Below, one piece after another: positions 1-10,032 of a DNA stretch of 64,000 nt (positions are counted from its first letter, which is position 1; every line of letters begins with the position of its first letter). Made by a program: the position numbers and the translations under genes. This DNA is from Ecdyonurus torrentis (Eukaryota; Arthropoda; Insecta; Ephemeroptera; Heptageniidae): assembly GCA_949318235.1 (NCBI GenBank), contig OX439133.1, positions 30,186,129-30,250,128 of the forward strand. Reading direction: 5' to 3'. Below the pieces are notes generated by a model. That model did no database searches. It was not told where the DNA came from and was given only the letters and a program-made list of their open reading frames with translations.

Positions 1-2689
1 ACAGCTTCTTTACGGGACCAAAACTTTGAAAAAGCAGTTGAATTTCTCAATGTTCAGGTGAATATTTATTAAGTAATTCAATTTAAGAAAAGAAACATTG
101 CATGCAGTTAAGATCAAATATAAAGAAAATAATAAAAATACGAGCAATTAAGGCCTTACAACTGTGTAGAAATTGTATAGAGATGTTGAGGTCAAGTTAC
201 ACAGAGGGGTCATATGTTTATATTTATAATATTTATTACACTTTTTATCATTCAAAGAAGAAAATTAAAGAAAATTACTTTAGTACACCGTACAGCTCTG
301 GCCAAAAGTTTTCAAAGGGGCGAGTGGCAGCTACTGCATTTTCTCATTAAGATAACATAGTGTTATTGTGGATTGTCTAGGCATATTGTTTAGGACCTTT
401 TGGTCAGAGCTGTACATCACAGAGTAGCATGTAGTCTTGTCTTTTAGATTATTGTTATGTGTGTGTGTGTGTGTTTTAATGTCATATTTCAATGACAAAG
501 GCTGTCTGTTATATAAATATTTATAACTATAACTCACTTGTCCGTACCATATGAGACCTTGACCTCTGCATAGAACTGATACTGTTGTATAAGTAAAGCC
601 AGCGCTGATATTTCTGCCCTTTTTCTTTAATAATTGACCTTATTATTTAAAAATTGAGTTTGATGTTGTGTGTTGTGCCATTAAATTGGAAATTGGTGTA
701 TAAACGAAATGTTGACCTTGAAATACATTTTCTTGCTGCAAATGACATGAACAGAAAATTAAAAATTTTGTGGCTATTGCCTCCACCCCCCCACCCCCCC
801 TCCACTTCCAAACCCCTATTCCAATGTACAGCTTGTACAATGTACAATTCCAGTATCATGACGCTAGTCCCTTTCGGGGTAAGCCAACAGCATAATTGAT
901 TTTTAACCTGACCTAGTGATAGACCTCCACAACTTTATACATGTATCCTTACTCATACCATGTTTCAAACATTTTCTTTAGCATCTCATACTACGTACGT
1001 TCTTATATTTCAAACATCTTCCAACCACCTCAGACCATGATGTTTTAGGCCTGCCTCTATCTCTCCTTCCATCCACTCTGCTATGTAATGTAATACCTGT
1101 TTAGCAATTCTTTAATCACCCATTCTCTCAACATGACCAAACCACCGTAACACACTGTTCTCATACTTCTCAATTGCAGTTTCTTTCACTCCACATTTCT
1201 CCATCACCCACACATTCCTTACCCTATCTAATCTTTTGTTTCACCATATGTTCTTCTAAAAAAACTCATGTACAGCCAACCGGGGTGAAATTGAAAGTGC
1301 GGGTTGAAATTGAAAGCCAATCACAGACCAGCTTTCAAAGTGCTCTGTGTCTAGTAAGATAGGGAAAAGTGAAAGCTTGCACATGATTGGAGATTCAATT
1401 TCACTCCGGTTGACTGTACTAGAAAAATAGTTTTAAACCTGATCTCTATTTTAACTCCACAGAATGATGATGACAAAGATAAAGAGGTATGCAGAGATTG
1501 TGAGGAACAACTTTATCTTTGGTTCATGTTTCTACATAGAGCAGAGAAAGCTCAAGTATTGTTCAGAGTTGATGCTCAACGTGCTGCAGCAATCAAAGAG
1601 CGCGCCTTGTGTGAGGAATTTAACATCAAAGCTTGCATCGTGAGAGTGGAAAGAGTTGTCAGCAGTGATGTGAGTGAGCAAGCAGTTCACGTTGAGTCCA
1701 GTGTAGTTTTAGAGAGCAACGTTGCAAGTGTCAGTAACAGTGCAGAAACTGGTTATGCAAAACCTTCAGATTTGCAAGTCAGTAAAAAACAGAAACTTAA
1801 AAAATGTCACAAGTGTCATGAATGTCATAGAGATTTCAAGTATAATTATGAATTACAAGTACACAATGAAAGATTTCACAGCTCAGAGCGTGATTATAAG
1901 TGTACAAAGTGTGGTAAAAAATACAAAACTCGAAGTGCTTTACGATATCACTTGAAAACACATTCGGAGAACAGACCATATAAATGTAAAATATGTTCAG
2001 CTGAGTTTAAAACTAATGCAATTCTTTATAATCACAATAGCTATGTCCATTCTCATAATAGACCATATAAATGTCCACTGTGTTCTTATGCAGCTAAAAC
2101 AAAGAACATTCTTCTTTCACACAAAAGCCAAGTTCATTCCAACCTCAGACCATTTAAATGTTCATTATGTTCTTATGCAGGTAAAACAAAAGAAGCTCTA
2201 TGTTCACACAAAAGTATAGTTCATTCCCACCTCAGACCATTTAAATGTTCACTGTGTTCTTTTGCAGCTAAAACAAACTCAAATCTTCATTCACACAAAA
2301 GTATGGTTCATTCCCACCTCAGACCATTTAAATGTTCATTGTGTTCATATGCAGCTAAAACAAAGGCAGTTCTACATTCACACAAAATTAGAATTCATTC
2401 CCACCTCAGACCATTTAAATGTTCAATGTGTTCTTATGCAGCTAAAATAAAGTCACTCCTACAGTCACACAAAAGTACAGTTCATTCCCACCTCAGACCA
2501 TTTAAATGTTCATTATGTTCATTTGCTTTTAAATTGAAATCCGCACTTAATATTCACATAAAAAATGTTCATGTAAATGTGAGAAATTTTAAATGTGGCC
2601 CATGTGACAAGACATTTAAGTGCAAAAGATATTTAAGCCATCATATTAAATGTCACAGTACTGGTAACCCACATTCTTGTATGCAGTGA
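1..2689 (+). CDS. ZNF-A: ZAD-like C2H2 zinc-finger protein (5' end outside window)
   Basis: Probable nuclear DNA-binding protein. Visible exons are 1-57 (partial) and 1463-2689, joined in phase 0 between donor CAG/GTGAAT and acceptor CTCCACAG/AAT. By comparison with copies B and C, 16 residues of the first exon, including CHAC, lie upstream of the window. The large exon opens with VCRDCEEQLYLW, which supplies the second CxxC of a ZAD-like domain, followed by an acidic/Val/Ser-rich spacer. Ten C2H2 fingers follow (C-x2-C-x12-H-x3/4-H), joined by linkers such as SHLRPFK instead of TGEKP. Fingers 4-9 are near-identical CSLCSYAAKT-type repeats of about 84 bp. The frame stops at 2687-2689 just after HSCMQ, and a further finger continues in the next frame (2679-2762), so the C-terminus looks frameshifted. 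Finger and exon structure are seen directly; DNA binding is inferred from the family. Confidence 0.85.
115..635. repeat. Degenerate nested foldback element in ZNF-A intron
   Basis: The ends are inverted copies: AAGGCCTTACAACTGTG and GTTGAGGTCAA near 150-205 against GACCTTGACCTCTGCATAG and GTAAAGCCAGCGCTG near 550-615. A second inverted pair lies inside: CGTACAGCTCTGGCCAAAAG near 289 and CTTTTGGTCAGAGCTGTAC near 398. It belongs to the same family as the cleaner foldbacks at 15950, 25193 and 32237, and orthologous copies sit in the introns of ZNF-B and ZNF-C. Confidence 0.6.
845..940 (+). repeat. Short dispersed repeat, present in unit A only
   Basis: The stretch around CCCTTTCGGGGTAAGCCAAC recurs in reverse complement at about 31420-31500 (TTGGCTTACCCCGAAAGGG). 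ZNF-C has no counterpart between its GTACCACAGCTG and CACAACTTTC, so this is an insertion in unit A or a loss in C. Confidence 0.5.
975..1265 (-). mobile_element. Non-LTR retrotransposon C-terminal fragment (unit A copy)
   Basis: This is the paralogous copy of the fragment at 20411-20700. On the minus strand that copy reads as the tail of a LINE ORF2-like protein, with LRCFGYVEGM and VDGRRDRGRPKTSW. The unit A copy carries small indels, so the frame is not open. It predates the A/C duplication. Confidence 0.55.
1277..1414. mobile_element. 138-bp foldback MITE, CAACCGGGGTGAAATTGAAA family, unit A copy
   Basis: The left end CAACCGGGGTGAAATTGAAA is mirrored by TTTCACTCCGGTTGAC at the right end. 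The inside is partly palindromic (CCAATCAC... and ATGATTGG). The same element sits at the same place in ZNF-C (20707-20844) and at a different place, upstream of exon 1, in ZNF-B (9416-9553). It lies just before the exon 2 acceptor. Confidence 0.7.
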
Positions 2690-2762
2690 ATGTGAAAGAA
2701 AATTTAAATTAAGATCAGGATTTTACTATCACAAACTTATACTTCATTCTACAATTAATTAG
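2679..2762 (+). pseudogene. Frameshifted eleventh zinc finger of ZNF-A
   Basis: Reading from 2679, one base off the ZNF-A frame, gives VCSECERKFKLRSGFYYH followed by KLILH. This is a complete C-x2-C-x12-H-x4-H finger that ends at a TAG at 2760-2762. A one-base gain near 2676-2679 would explain both the premature TGA at 2687 and this leftover finger. It could also be a sequencing error, since the site is a short T run. Confidence 0.7.
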
Positions 2763-2925
2763 GAAAGGTTAAAACCATTTTGGCTTGAATTAATAATTAG
2801 AGAAAAGGATAGGAGAAACCAACAAGCACCTTTTACCACGATGAGGTCCGTAGCTCGGTGAAAATTGGACCTCATTGTGGTAAAGTGCTTGTTGGTTTCT
2901 CTATCTTTTTCTTTGATTATATTAA
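2750..2925. mobile_element. Foldback MITE immediately after the ZNF-A reading frame
   Basis: The left arm GGATAGGAGAAACCAACAAG...CCACGATGAGGTCC (about 2807-2849) is the inverted copy of GGACCTCATTGTGG...CTTGTTGGTTTCTC (2866-2902). A related half-copy including the same 5' flank (TTAGGAAAGGTTAAACC) lies at 31213-31320. Confidence 0.65.
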
Positions 2926-3637
2926 TACTTCATACTACAGACAGAGTATTTAATTGCAGACATTGCTGTTGTGAAACATTTAAAAAACTAAGAGAGACAT
3001 ATGTTCAAATTTAAAAGTTCATTCAATTTAAGTTGCCATGCAAAGTTAATTTTAATGTATACGTTAATAAAGCTAAATTGAAGCAATACAGTATATGAGT
3101 TAATGATAATATTTCTTAGTATTATTATTATTATTTTTATTTATAAAATAAACATGTTTTCAACCAGCCTTTTAGGAAGCTTAAGATAGGGTTGGAGCTT
3201 CTCTCTCCTTGCCATCGCTGATGAGTCCCAGTAAGGATGAAACGGCTGTCCATATTGCTAGAGATGAGGTGCTGATAATGACAGTGTGCTATGCCCAATG
3301 CTCTAAATCAATATGCAAGCCGAAATTCCCTTTTTTAATGCAGCTGGCTTCAGAGTTTAAAAAAAAACTGGGTAGGGGTTTCATTGTGTTTTTTTTTTAA
3401 AAAAACAAAACCTTTTTTTTTTTTGTGTTTTTTTTTTTAATTTTTTTTTTTATTTTAAAACTAATGGAAGCCATAAATATACATAAAATAACCTCTAATT
3501 TTGTCAAAAATGAAAATTCTTCTGTTTTAAAAAGCTACCGTACGTATATCATTTTATCTTTCATGATTTTCAATAACCTATTAATAATATATTTATTTAT
3601 TAAACACCAAGGTGTACTTATACATATTTATATAGGT
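2926..3637. other. AT-rich stretch, no gene seen
   Basis: Low-complexity AT-rich sequence with T-runs at 3390-3460. A short open frame near 3209-3400 has no recognisable domain. This segment lies in the part of unit A that has no counterpart downstream of ZNF-B and ZNF-C. Confidence 0.5.
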
Positions 3638-4905
3638 CTACATTTTTGCATATTGACTTAATGATAGGGTCCGAGATGGACAATGAAGTAAGTGGTACCT
3701 AGTACATAGGCCACTACATAATACGCATACACATTTATCATTACACTCGTGATATTCTTTAATTTGACAGATTACATGGTGGAAACCATGCACCGCATAA
3801 CGGGTAAAAACATGCCTGTCTGTACAGTTTGGGCCTTTCCACCCATTAATATTATTAATATTAAATGCAGGGGTATTATAGAAGGCCAGGCTGATATCTT
3901 CAGTTTTACTTAGTCTATCCTTAACAAATGTAATGTAATTATCTGTTTTTAACAATTTAAATTTCACTTGTAGTTCCGTTACAAATAACTCCTCCCCTGC
4001 TAGCTCATAAACCAGCCTTGACGACGTAAATTTTGACAAGCAAAGTATCCGTTTCAAGTACCGAGACTTAACAGATTCTAGATTTTTGAAGTCTGTTATA
4101 GACATAAATGACCAGAAAATTTCAATGCCGTACGAAGCAACTGGAGATATTTTCAGGTGAAACAGTTTAATAGCTGTTTCCAAAGATAACGAACTTAGAT
4201 TTGAAATAGCGAATGAAGATGACAATGCATTTCGACAGCGTTCTTTGACATGTTTAGAGAAAGATTTCCCCGTCTGTTGCATAATAAACCCCAGATAATT
4301 AAAAGAATTTACAAACTCTATCTTTTCTCCATTACAAGTTATTACATCTGACTTTGCTAAAGGGCCACCTCTCCTGAATTTTACAATTTTTGTTTTCGTA
4401 GCATTAATTTTTAATCCGTTCAGATTAGCCCATTCAATAAGTTTGTCTAGAATTTTTTGAAGTTTTACAGTATTATTACAAATAATAGCGATATCATCTG
4501 CATAGATGCTGATAAAGATATCAGGATCATTACAGATAAGGTCAACTAAGATGTCCAAGATGTCATGTGTGAGGAAGTTATACAAGAGGGGGCTACTCGG
4601 ACCACCTTGTAGAACTCCGTTACTCTGCAAGATTGGGTCAGATAAAACTAAGCCATCGTTGATTATCACAAAATTGACTTCAAGCAACATGGCAATAGAA
4701 ATTAATAATTCTTTAGGCAGTTTTCTAGTATTGATGAGCTTATGCATTAACAATTTTCTATCCACCATGTCAAATGCTTTCAAGAAATCAATAAAAATTA
4801 CATAAGCATGGCCTGCTGGAACTGAGACTGCTTTTAAAATATGCTCATGCAAGTATCTAACAGCTTGAATTGTGGATTTCCCATTAATACCTATTAATAA
4901 AAGAA
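3638..4905 (-). mobile_element. 5'-truncated LINE with reverse transcriptase domain
   Basis: The minus strand has an open frame of about 420 codons, read from about 4900 down to the TAA at 3638. It starts inside RT motif 1 (GINGKSTIQAVRYLHEHI) and continues with YVIFIDFLKAFDMVD, NGVLQGGPSSPLLYN, the catalytic box YADDIAII and LKINATKTKIVKFRRG. The C-terminal part has a Cys/His stretch (CNDKCVCVLCSGLC...H...C). The endonuclease and the start of RT are missing, and no normal start codon is present, so this is a dead 5'-truncated insertion, not a host gene. YADD and the C-terminal Cys cluster fit a non-LTR (LINE) retrotransposon; the clade is not resolved. It lies in the segment found downstream of ZNF-A only. 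Confidence 0.88.
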
Positions 4906-5460
4906 TAAAAAATTTATGTACTACGTTTTTATTTTTTGTACCGTAATTTACATTAGGCTACATTATGGCTAGAGCACGGATTTTTGGGTGATTATTTTTG
5001 AAAAAAGTGACTAAAAAAGGTGATAATTTTACAAAAAAGGTAAAAATTCAAAGTTTTTTTTTATCATCACTTTGATAAAAAATGGGTAATTTTTTTGCTT
5101 TGAAAATTAAGGGTAAAAAAAAAAGGTGACAAAAAGTTGAAAAAAGGTGAAAATTTTGCAAAATTAAGTTGAAAATTTGAATATCAAATCCATTTTTTTT
5201 CTTTTGCTGAAGAAAAGTGGGAAAAGTTGGAAAAAGGTTAAAAAAAAGTGGTGAAAGTTGAAAACAATTTGGTGTCAAAAGTCTTGAAATTTTATAATTC
5301 ATGCTCATTTTTACTCTAATTAAAAAAAAAAAAAGAGCTAGTGTTTTTTTTTTCTTTTTGCTTTTTTGCTGGTTTTTTTAGCTGTTTAAAAAAAAAAAAA
5401 AAAAAAAAACAGTGTTTTTTTTTGGGTCGTTTTTTTTTAATGGAACCCTGGCTTGCTTTC
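4906..5460. repeat. Low-complexity A/T tract with hAT-like right end
   Basis: Many imperfect AAAAAGGTGA-type words (4990-5280) are followed by long T and A runs. The right side ends AATGGAACCCTGG (5439-5451), which resembles the ends of the CAGGGTTTC hAT elements at 7045 and 26870, but I found no matching left end or target duplication. It may be a decayed element. Confidence 0.35.
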
Positions 5461-5945
5461 TACAGAGCAATATGAGACACTTATATTTGCTTATATATTT
5501 AATTTCAGCCTGGGTTAGAATATTTTCTCTACCTCACATCCCTGTAAGTGTAAACTCATACTATCTCCCATTCCCCCATTTTTCTTAATCTATGTGGTTT
5601 TCTATAAAAATCTTTCATAGTTATCATATGTGTTACATTAGCACTTCATAAATCACAAGTAAGGTGTGTCATACTTCTATATAATTCAATATTATTTGTG
5701 TATCGCATGTGTATAGTATGTATATCTGTGACGTAAATGAGTGTTCATTTAAATATTAATTATATTTCAAATACTGTATTATTTTAAATATAATTGTGAG
5801 GCGAGTGGCTTTTGAATCATTGCTATTTTTGGTAAGTGTTATGCAGCACAAAACTCATGCATTCCATTTCATTTTGCAATAGATTGCAAATTGCAATATT
5901 GGTTCTAAGCCAATACGATATGCCCCATTAACTAGTTACGTCACT
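5461..5945. other. Intergenic, nothing recognised
   Basis: AT-rich unique-looking sequence without convincing open frames, foldbacks or microsatellites. Confidence 0.5.
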
Positions 5946-6200
5946 GATAAGGTGAACAAAGTTGCAAGTGGTGATATGACGTCTTTGGTGAATTACTTTA
6001 TGGTAGTAGGTAGGGTAACGACCTTATATCTCAAAAACTAGAATTGCTTTAGGTCTAAATTTGGTGTTATTGTGTAGCCAAGGGTCACACCTATTTGTGA
6101 TAAAAATTTCAAGATGTTTGACCGTCCCAAAAAAAAGAAAGAATAAAATTATTGACATTAACATTGGGCCTTATGAGCTTAAAATGCCAAAAAAAAAAAA

Positions 6201-6231
<31 letters not shown>

Positions 6232-6440
6232 AAAAAAATTTAAAAAATTTAAAAAAATAATAACAATAAAAATAAAAAAAATAAAAACATGTAAAAGTTA
6301 ATTTGCATGGTGACCCCTTAAAATTTTTATATATTTGAAATTAACTTAAGCTGAATTATCATTGTGCAAAATTTCAGCTTTTTTGGACAATAAAAGTTTG
6401 AGTCTATAATGGCCGACGTCTGTACCCTACTCCTTTAAGC
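5946..6440 (+). repeat. Dispersed repeat (unit A copy), TATCTCAAAAACTAGA type
   Basis: It starts GGTGAACAAAGTTGCAAGTGG and carries TATCTCAAAAACTAGAATTG and the words TTGTGTAGCCAAGGGT. The same sequence follows ZNF-B (14556-14960) and ZNF-C (23717-24115), and a fragment lies at 32105-32232. It marks where homology between the downstream flanks of the three units resumes. Confidence 0.6.
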
Positions 6441-7036
6441 TGTGAGAATTTGGTCAAAACTTTTTTTGGAGCATCTAACCTCTTATTATGGACCATGATT
6501 TTGTGTGTTAGTTTGTCTATATTTATTATCTTATTTCTCAGATTTATTTAAATATTTTAACACTTATAATGTTATACTATACTGTTTTCAATAGTATCTA
6601 TAGAATTTAATATTATTAATAATTCTTATTGAAAAAAAAGTATGTATAATGAAAAACTTTACCACCTATTGCTTCTTCAATTTATATTTGTACAGTAAGA
6701 GTAAAAATAATATGAGAGGTAGCAATATAGGTTTTACACAGCTTTTTGTGCTGGAAAACCAAACATTATGAAGATAAAAAAAAAAAAAGAAAAAGAAAGA
6801 AGAAGAAGAATGCCATATGTTATCTGTTGTACAGCACATGCAGAGAAAGTTTTTTATATTTCAGCACAAAGTATAATAGACTTAAAAAACTATATGTGTT
6901 TTTAAATATTTTTATATAATGGGCAGTATGCAAATATGTTTTTTTTTTAGTTGTATTACTTTTTAAAAATATGTTTGTTTTTTTTATTTCATATTTTTTT
7001 TAAATAAAAATGAATTGGAATTTTTACAATAAAATT
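6441..7036. other. Unit A downstream flank, no gene seen
   Basis: Homologous in patches to B 14939-15140 (GAGCATCTA...TTATTATGGACC) and to B 17840-17935 (TTTATATTTCAGCACAAA). Most of B's 15200-17800 has no counterpart here. Nothing coding was seen. Confidence 0.5.
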
Positions 7037-7044
7037 TGTTAGTG

Positions 7045-8643
7045 CAGGGTTTCTCAACCTTTTTGAGCTGCGGAGCACTTTAAGGAGTAAGGAACGCCAA
7101 TTAACGGAGCACCGGGGAGTTTGGGGGGCTAGGCCCACCAAAAAAGCCCGCCACAGGCGCGATTTTTGTTCAACCACGTGACTGTTTTTTAGGCAATTTA
7201 AGTGAATAAATATAATATAATTCTAGAAAATTAACATTCACCCCATTAAAAACCCTAGCTAAAATTACAGCTTTAGATTTTAGAAATATAAAGGAATTAA
7301 GGAAAAAAATTAAATAATAAATTTGTAACTTCAGAGCAGAAATTGTATTGTATGGTTAATTCAAAAATAAATAAAATAAATTGATCTTAAAAATCTAATT
7401 TTTAATATTTCTAAACTATTTTACGATTTTAAATGTAATTTTGAAAAATAATATTTAGTGAAAATATTTGGTAATAATGAAACAGTCACAACCTGGAACT
7501 GCCTCCTTAAAAAAAAAAAAAAAAATCTTCAAAAAAACTTGAAAAATTAACTAGAATGTTATAAAAATTGAGACGTTTTGTACTGTCTGTATTGTTTAAA
7601 AATTATGAACATGTTTTATTTTAAATGTATATTTTTTAAGCTTAACATTTTTTTCTTCTTCTTTTCTTTACTTTTTTTTTTTTTTCTTCTTCTTCCCTTT
7701 TTTTTTTTTTTTTTACTGCTTCCTATTTTCTGGGGAGCACCTGAAACCATCTCCGCGGAGCACCGGTTGAGTAGGCTGACCATAATTAAAAGTGTGCAAC
7801 CCGGGACACTGCAGAGCGCGCGGCCGGTGGCCCCCGCCGGAGGCGAAAATTTTTCAGAAAAGGGGGCGTGGCCTCCGAAATTTCATCAGTTTTGTGTCTT
7901 TTTGCAACAGTTTATTTAAAAGTACATGGATTTTTTTCAATGCTTTCTGTCGTCTATTTTTAACCTTTTCCCTGCAAAAAAAAAAAAAAAAAAAAAAAAT
8001 GAATAAAAAAAAAACAAATTACGAAACAATTTTTTAATAATTAATGATACTTATATCACTAATAACATACGTAACCGACATAACGTATGGTACATATGTG
8101 ATGTGTACGTCTTATTGGAGCCGAAACACCCACTCTCGAAAAAAAAAAATGTAGTAAATAAATAAAAATTTGGCGTAACTATGGTGTATAATTTTAATAT
8201 GCTACGAAAAATATTACGAAAAAGCATCGACTATCTTTTGACGTTTTTTTTTTTTTTTTTTTTTTTCTCCGCGAGCTTTTAATGGAGGTTATCGGTTTAA
8301 AAAATTGTTAAAAATTTTCTATGGCTTAAAACACGTAAAAGTATGTCTAGTATTTCTCATTGAAATTTCTCCAAAATCGGTGGAGTAGTCTTCTCAAAAA
8401 TCGCAAAAAAACGTGTTTTTCTCCATAAGCGTAATGTTAAATTAGGGGACCCTTAGCTTTCCCCGCAGCACCCCGCGCGCTAAACCGATAACGTCCATTG
8501 TATACTTTTTATTAAAATTCCTGCAAAATATAAAACCGGGACATTGACGATTTTTGCAAAATCTTGCCGGGACTTTAGTGTTGAAACCGGGACTGTCCCG
8601 GCTAATCCGGGACGGATGGTCAGCCTACGGTTGAGAAACCCTG
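7045..8643. mobile_element. hAT-type non-autonomous element (outer), 8-bp TSD TGTTAGTG
   Basis: The terminal inverted repeat CAGGGTTTCTCAACC at 7045 is mirrored by GGTTGAGAAACCCTG ending at 8643. It is flanked by perfect 8-bp duplications TGTTAGTG (7037-7044 and 8644-8651). The paralogous empty site is at about 18591-18600 in unit B (TTTGTTAGTATCAA). Subterminal GCGGAGCAC words occur at both ends. No transposase frame is present. A second element (7772-8627) is inserted 8 bp from its right end. Confidence 0.92.
7772..8627. mobile_element. Inner hAT-type element nested in the 7045-8643 element, TSD CGGTTGAG
   Basis: TAGGCTGACCAT at 7772 is mirrored by ATGGTCAGCCTA ending at 8627, with perfect 8-bp duplications CGGTTGAG (7764-7771 and 8628-8635). 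The duplicated bases belong to the outer element's terminal repeat. The inside is A/T-run rich with CCGGGAC words near both ends (7801-7810, 8536-8615). No transposase is seen. Confidence 0.9.
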
Positions 8644-8659
8644 TGTTAGTGTATCAATT

Positions 8660-8869
8660 TTTTGTCGAGAAAAAAAAAATGAATTTCGCGGGCATGATTT
8701 ACGCTTATCAATTTTTTCCTCAATGCGCAATACAATAGGTCACGTAATGTAAACAAACTTTTTCCCGCTGCTGCTTTTTTGTTGTTGTTAAAAAAAAGTG
8801 TTTTTTACTTTTATATTTTTCACTCTTTTCCATTCATAATTTTAACTTTACTGTTGTTTTAACACAAAG
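8660..8869 (+). promoter_or_regulatory. Probable ZNF-B promoter and 5' UTR exon
   Basis: This stretch is strongly conserved with 18637-18822 ahead of ZNF-C. Shared words include CGGGC.TGATTTA, CAATGCGCAATA, GGTCACGT.ATGTAAACAAAC and an E2F-like TTTCCCGC (8761-8768). It ends at a strong donor ACACAAAG/GTAAGTTAAT (8869/8870), so I infer a non-coding first exon spliced to the acceptor at 10030. The exact transcription start is not visible. Confidence 0.5.
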
Positions 8870-9415
8870 GTAAGTTAATTATTAATCTTATTATAAATAA
8901 GAATAATAATTTAGACAATTCCTGGACTTACTTTTCATTCAAATTAAAGGTGCATGTTGCTTTTATATGGCCAGCATGCAGTAATACAATAATATGTGTA
9001 TGTACAGTACACAATACATTTTAACATTTTAACTGCCATGTTGTTTAATCTTTGCTCTATGAATAAGTTATATATTTCCAATTATAATTTAAAAGTTACG
9101 TGCTCCATGTTTCTTAGCTGGTTGCCATAACATATCATAAAGCTCGTGTCCTCTAGGGCCGGGACCCCCTATCAATAGACTTTGCAGGTCCCGGTATGTT
9201 TGCAAATAGAAGCAAAAATTCCTAACTTTTATGAAGCTTATTTCTAATACAGAGCGATATATAAGCAGCTAGTAGTACATACATACACTTAATTATTGCT
9301 CTATTTATTTATATTTTTGTTGGCCTGGGTTAGAAATTACTATCACAAAACATAACAGCACACTGTGCTCGTTCTGTCTACTCATACATCATACATATAC
9401 ATCCTACGAATACAT

Positions 9416-9553
9416 CAACTGGGGTGAAATTGAAATCCAATCACAGAGCTGCTTTCAAAGTGCTCTTAGTCTAGCAAGATAGGGAAAAGTGAAAGCTTGC
9501 ACATGATTGGAGTTTCAATTTCACCCCGCACTTTCAATTTCACCCCGGTTGAC
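9416..9553. mobile_element. 138-bp foldback MITE, CAACYGGGGTGAAATTGAAA family, unit B copy
   Basis: Ends CAACTGGGGTGAAATTGAAA and CAATTTCACCCCGGTTGAC. It lies in the presumed first intron of ZNF-B, whereas the A and C copies lie before exon 2, so it is an independent insertion. The corresponding C intron lacks it. Confidence 0.7.
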
Positions 9554-9689
9554 AGCTGTATCTATTTCCCATTTCTTCAACAAATCTTTTAATTACTGTA
9601 ACGAAAATGTCAATGGTTTTCTTGCACTATAATAAAACATAAAAATTGTTTTTGTGGTAATTAAAATTTAAGGGTTTTATTCAGATGAC

Positions 9690-9960
9690 TTTATTAATGT
9701 TAATTGGAAAAAATCAAAATTTAAAAAATAGCCTTGGCACATATTAATTTTCACTAGATTCGCAGTGCACGGTTTTCATCATAAAGATTTGCATAATTAA
9801 AAAATAATTATTGAAATTAACATGGGCTCTTAGGGGCCTAAAATTTCCAAAAAACAATAATTTAAAATTTAACATGGTGACTCCCCAAAATTGTTATATC
9901 TTTGAAGATACCTTATCCTAATGTAACGACACTGTGCAAAATGTCAGATTTTTCTTTCTA
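9690..9960 (+). repeat. Fragment of dispersed AAATTAACATGGGC repeat
   Basis: Shares words AAATTAACATGGGCTCTTA, AACATGGTGACTCCCC and GTGCAAAATGTCAGATTTTTC with the repeats at 10588-10850, 37597-37880 (reverse) and 56985-57290. It lies upstream of the ZNF-B exon 1 acceptor and is absent from the corresponding place in C. Confidence 0.55.
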
Positions 9961-10032
9961 ATCTACTCAAATCCTGTAGTACCTGATATTTCTCACCTTT
10001 ACTTTAAATATTTATTTCCTTGTCCCACAGAT

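Noticed and set aside
1722..2450. Open frames reading MQLKQ...HTKV...PTSDHLNVH-type repeats over the zinc fingers (also 13994-14539 and 21446-21967)
   Set aside because: They are out-of-frame shadows of the C2H2 arrays; the repeats reflect the 84-bp finger periodicity.
4506..4805. Plus-strand 99-codon frame
   Set aside because: Antisense of the reverse transcriptase domain.
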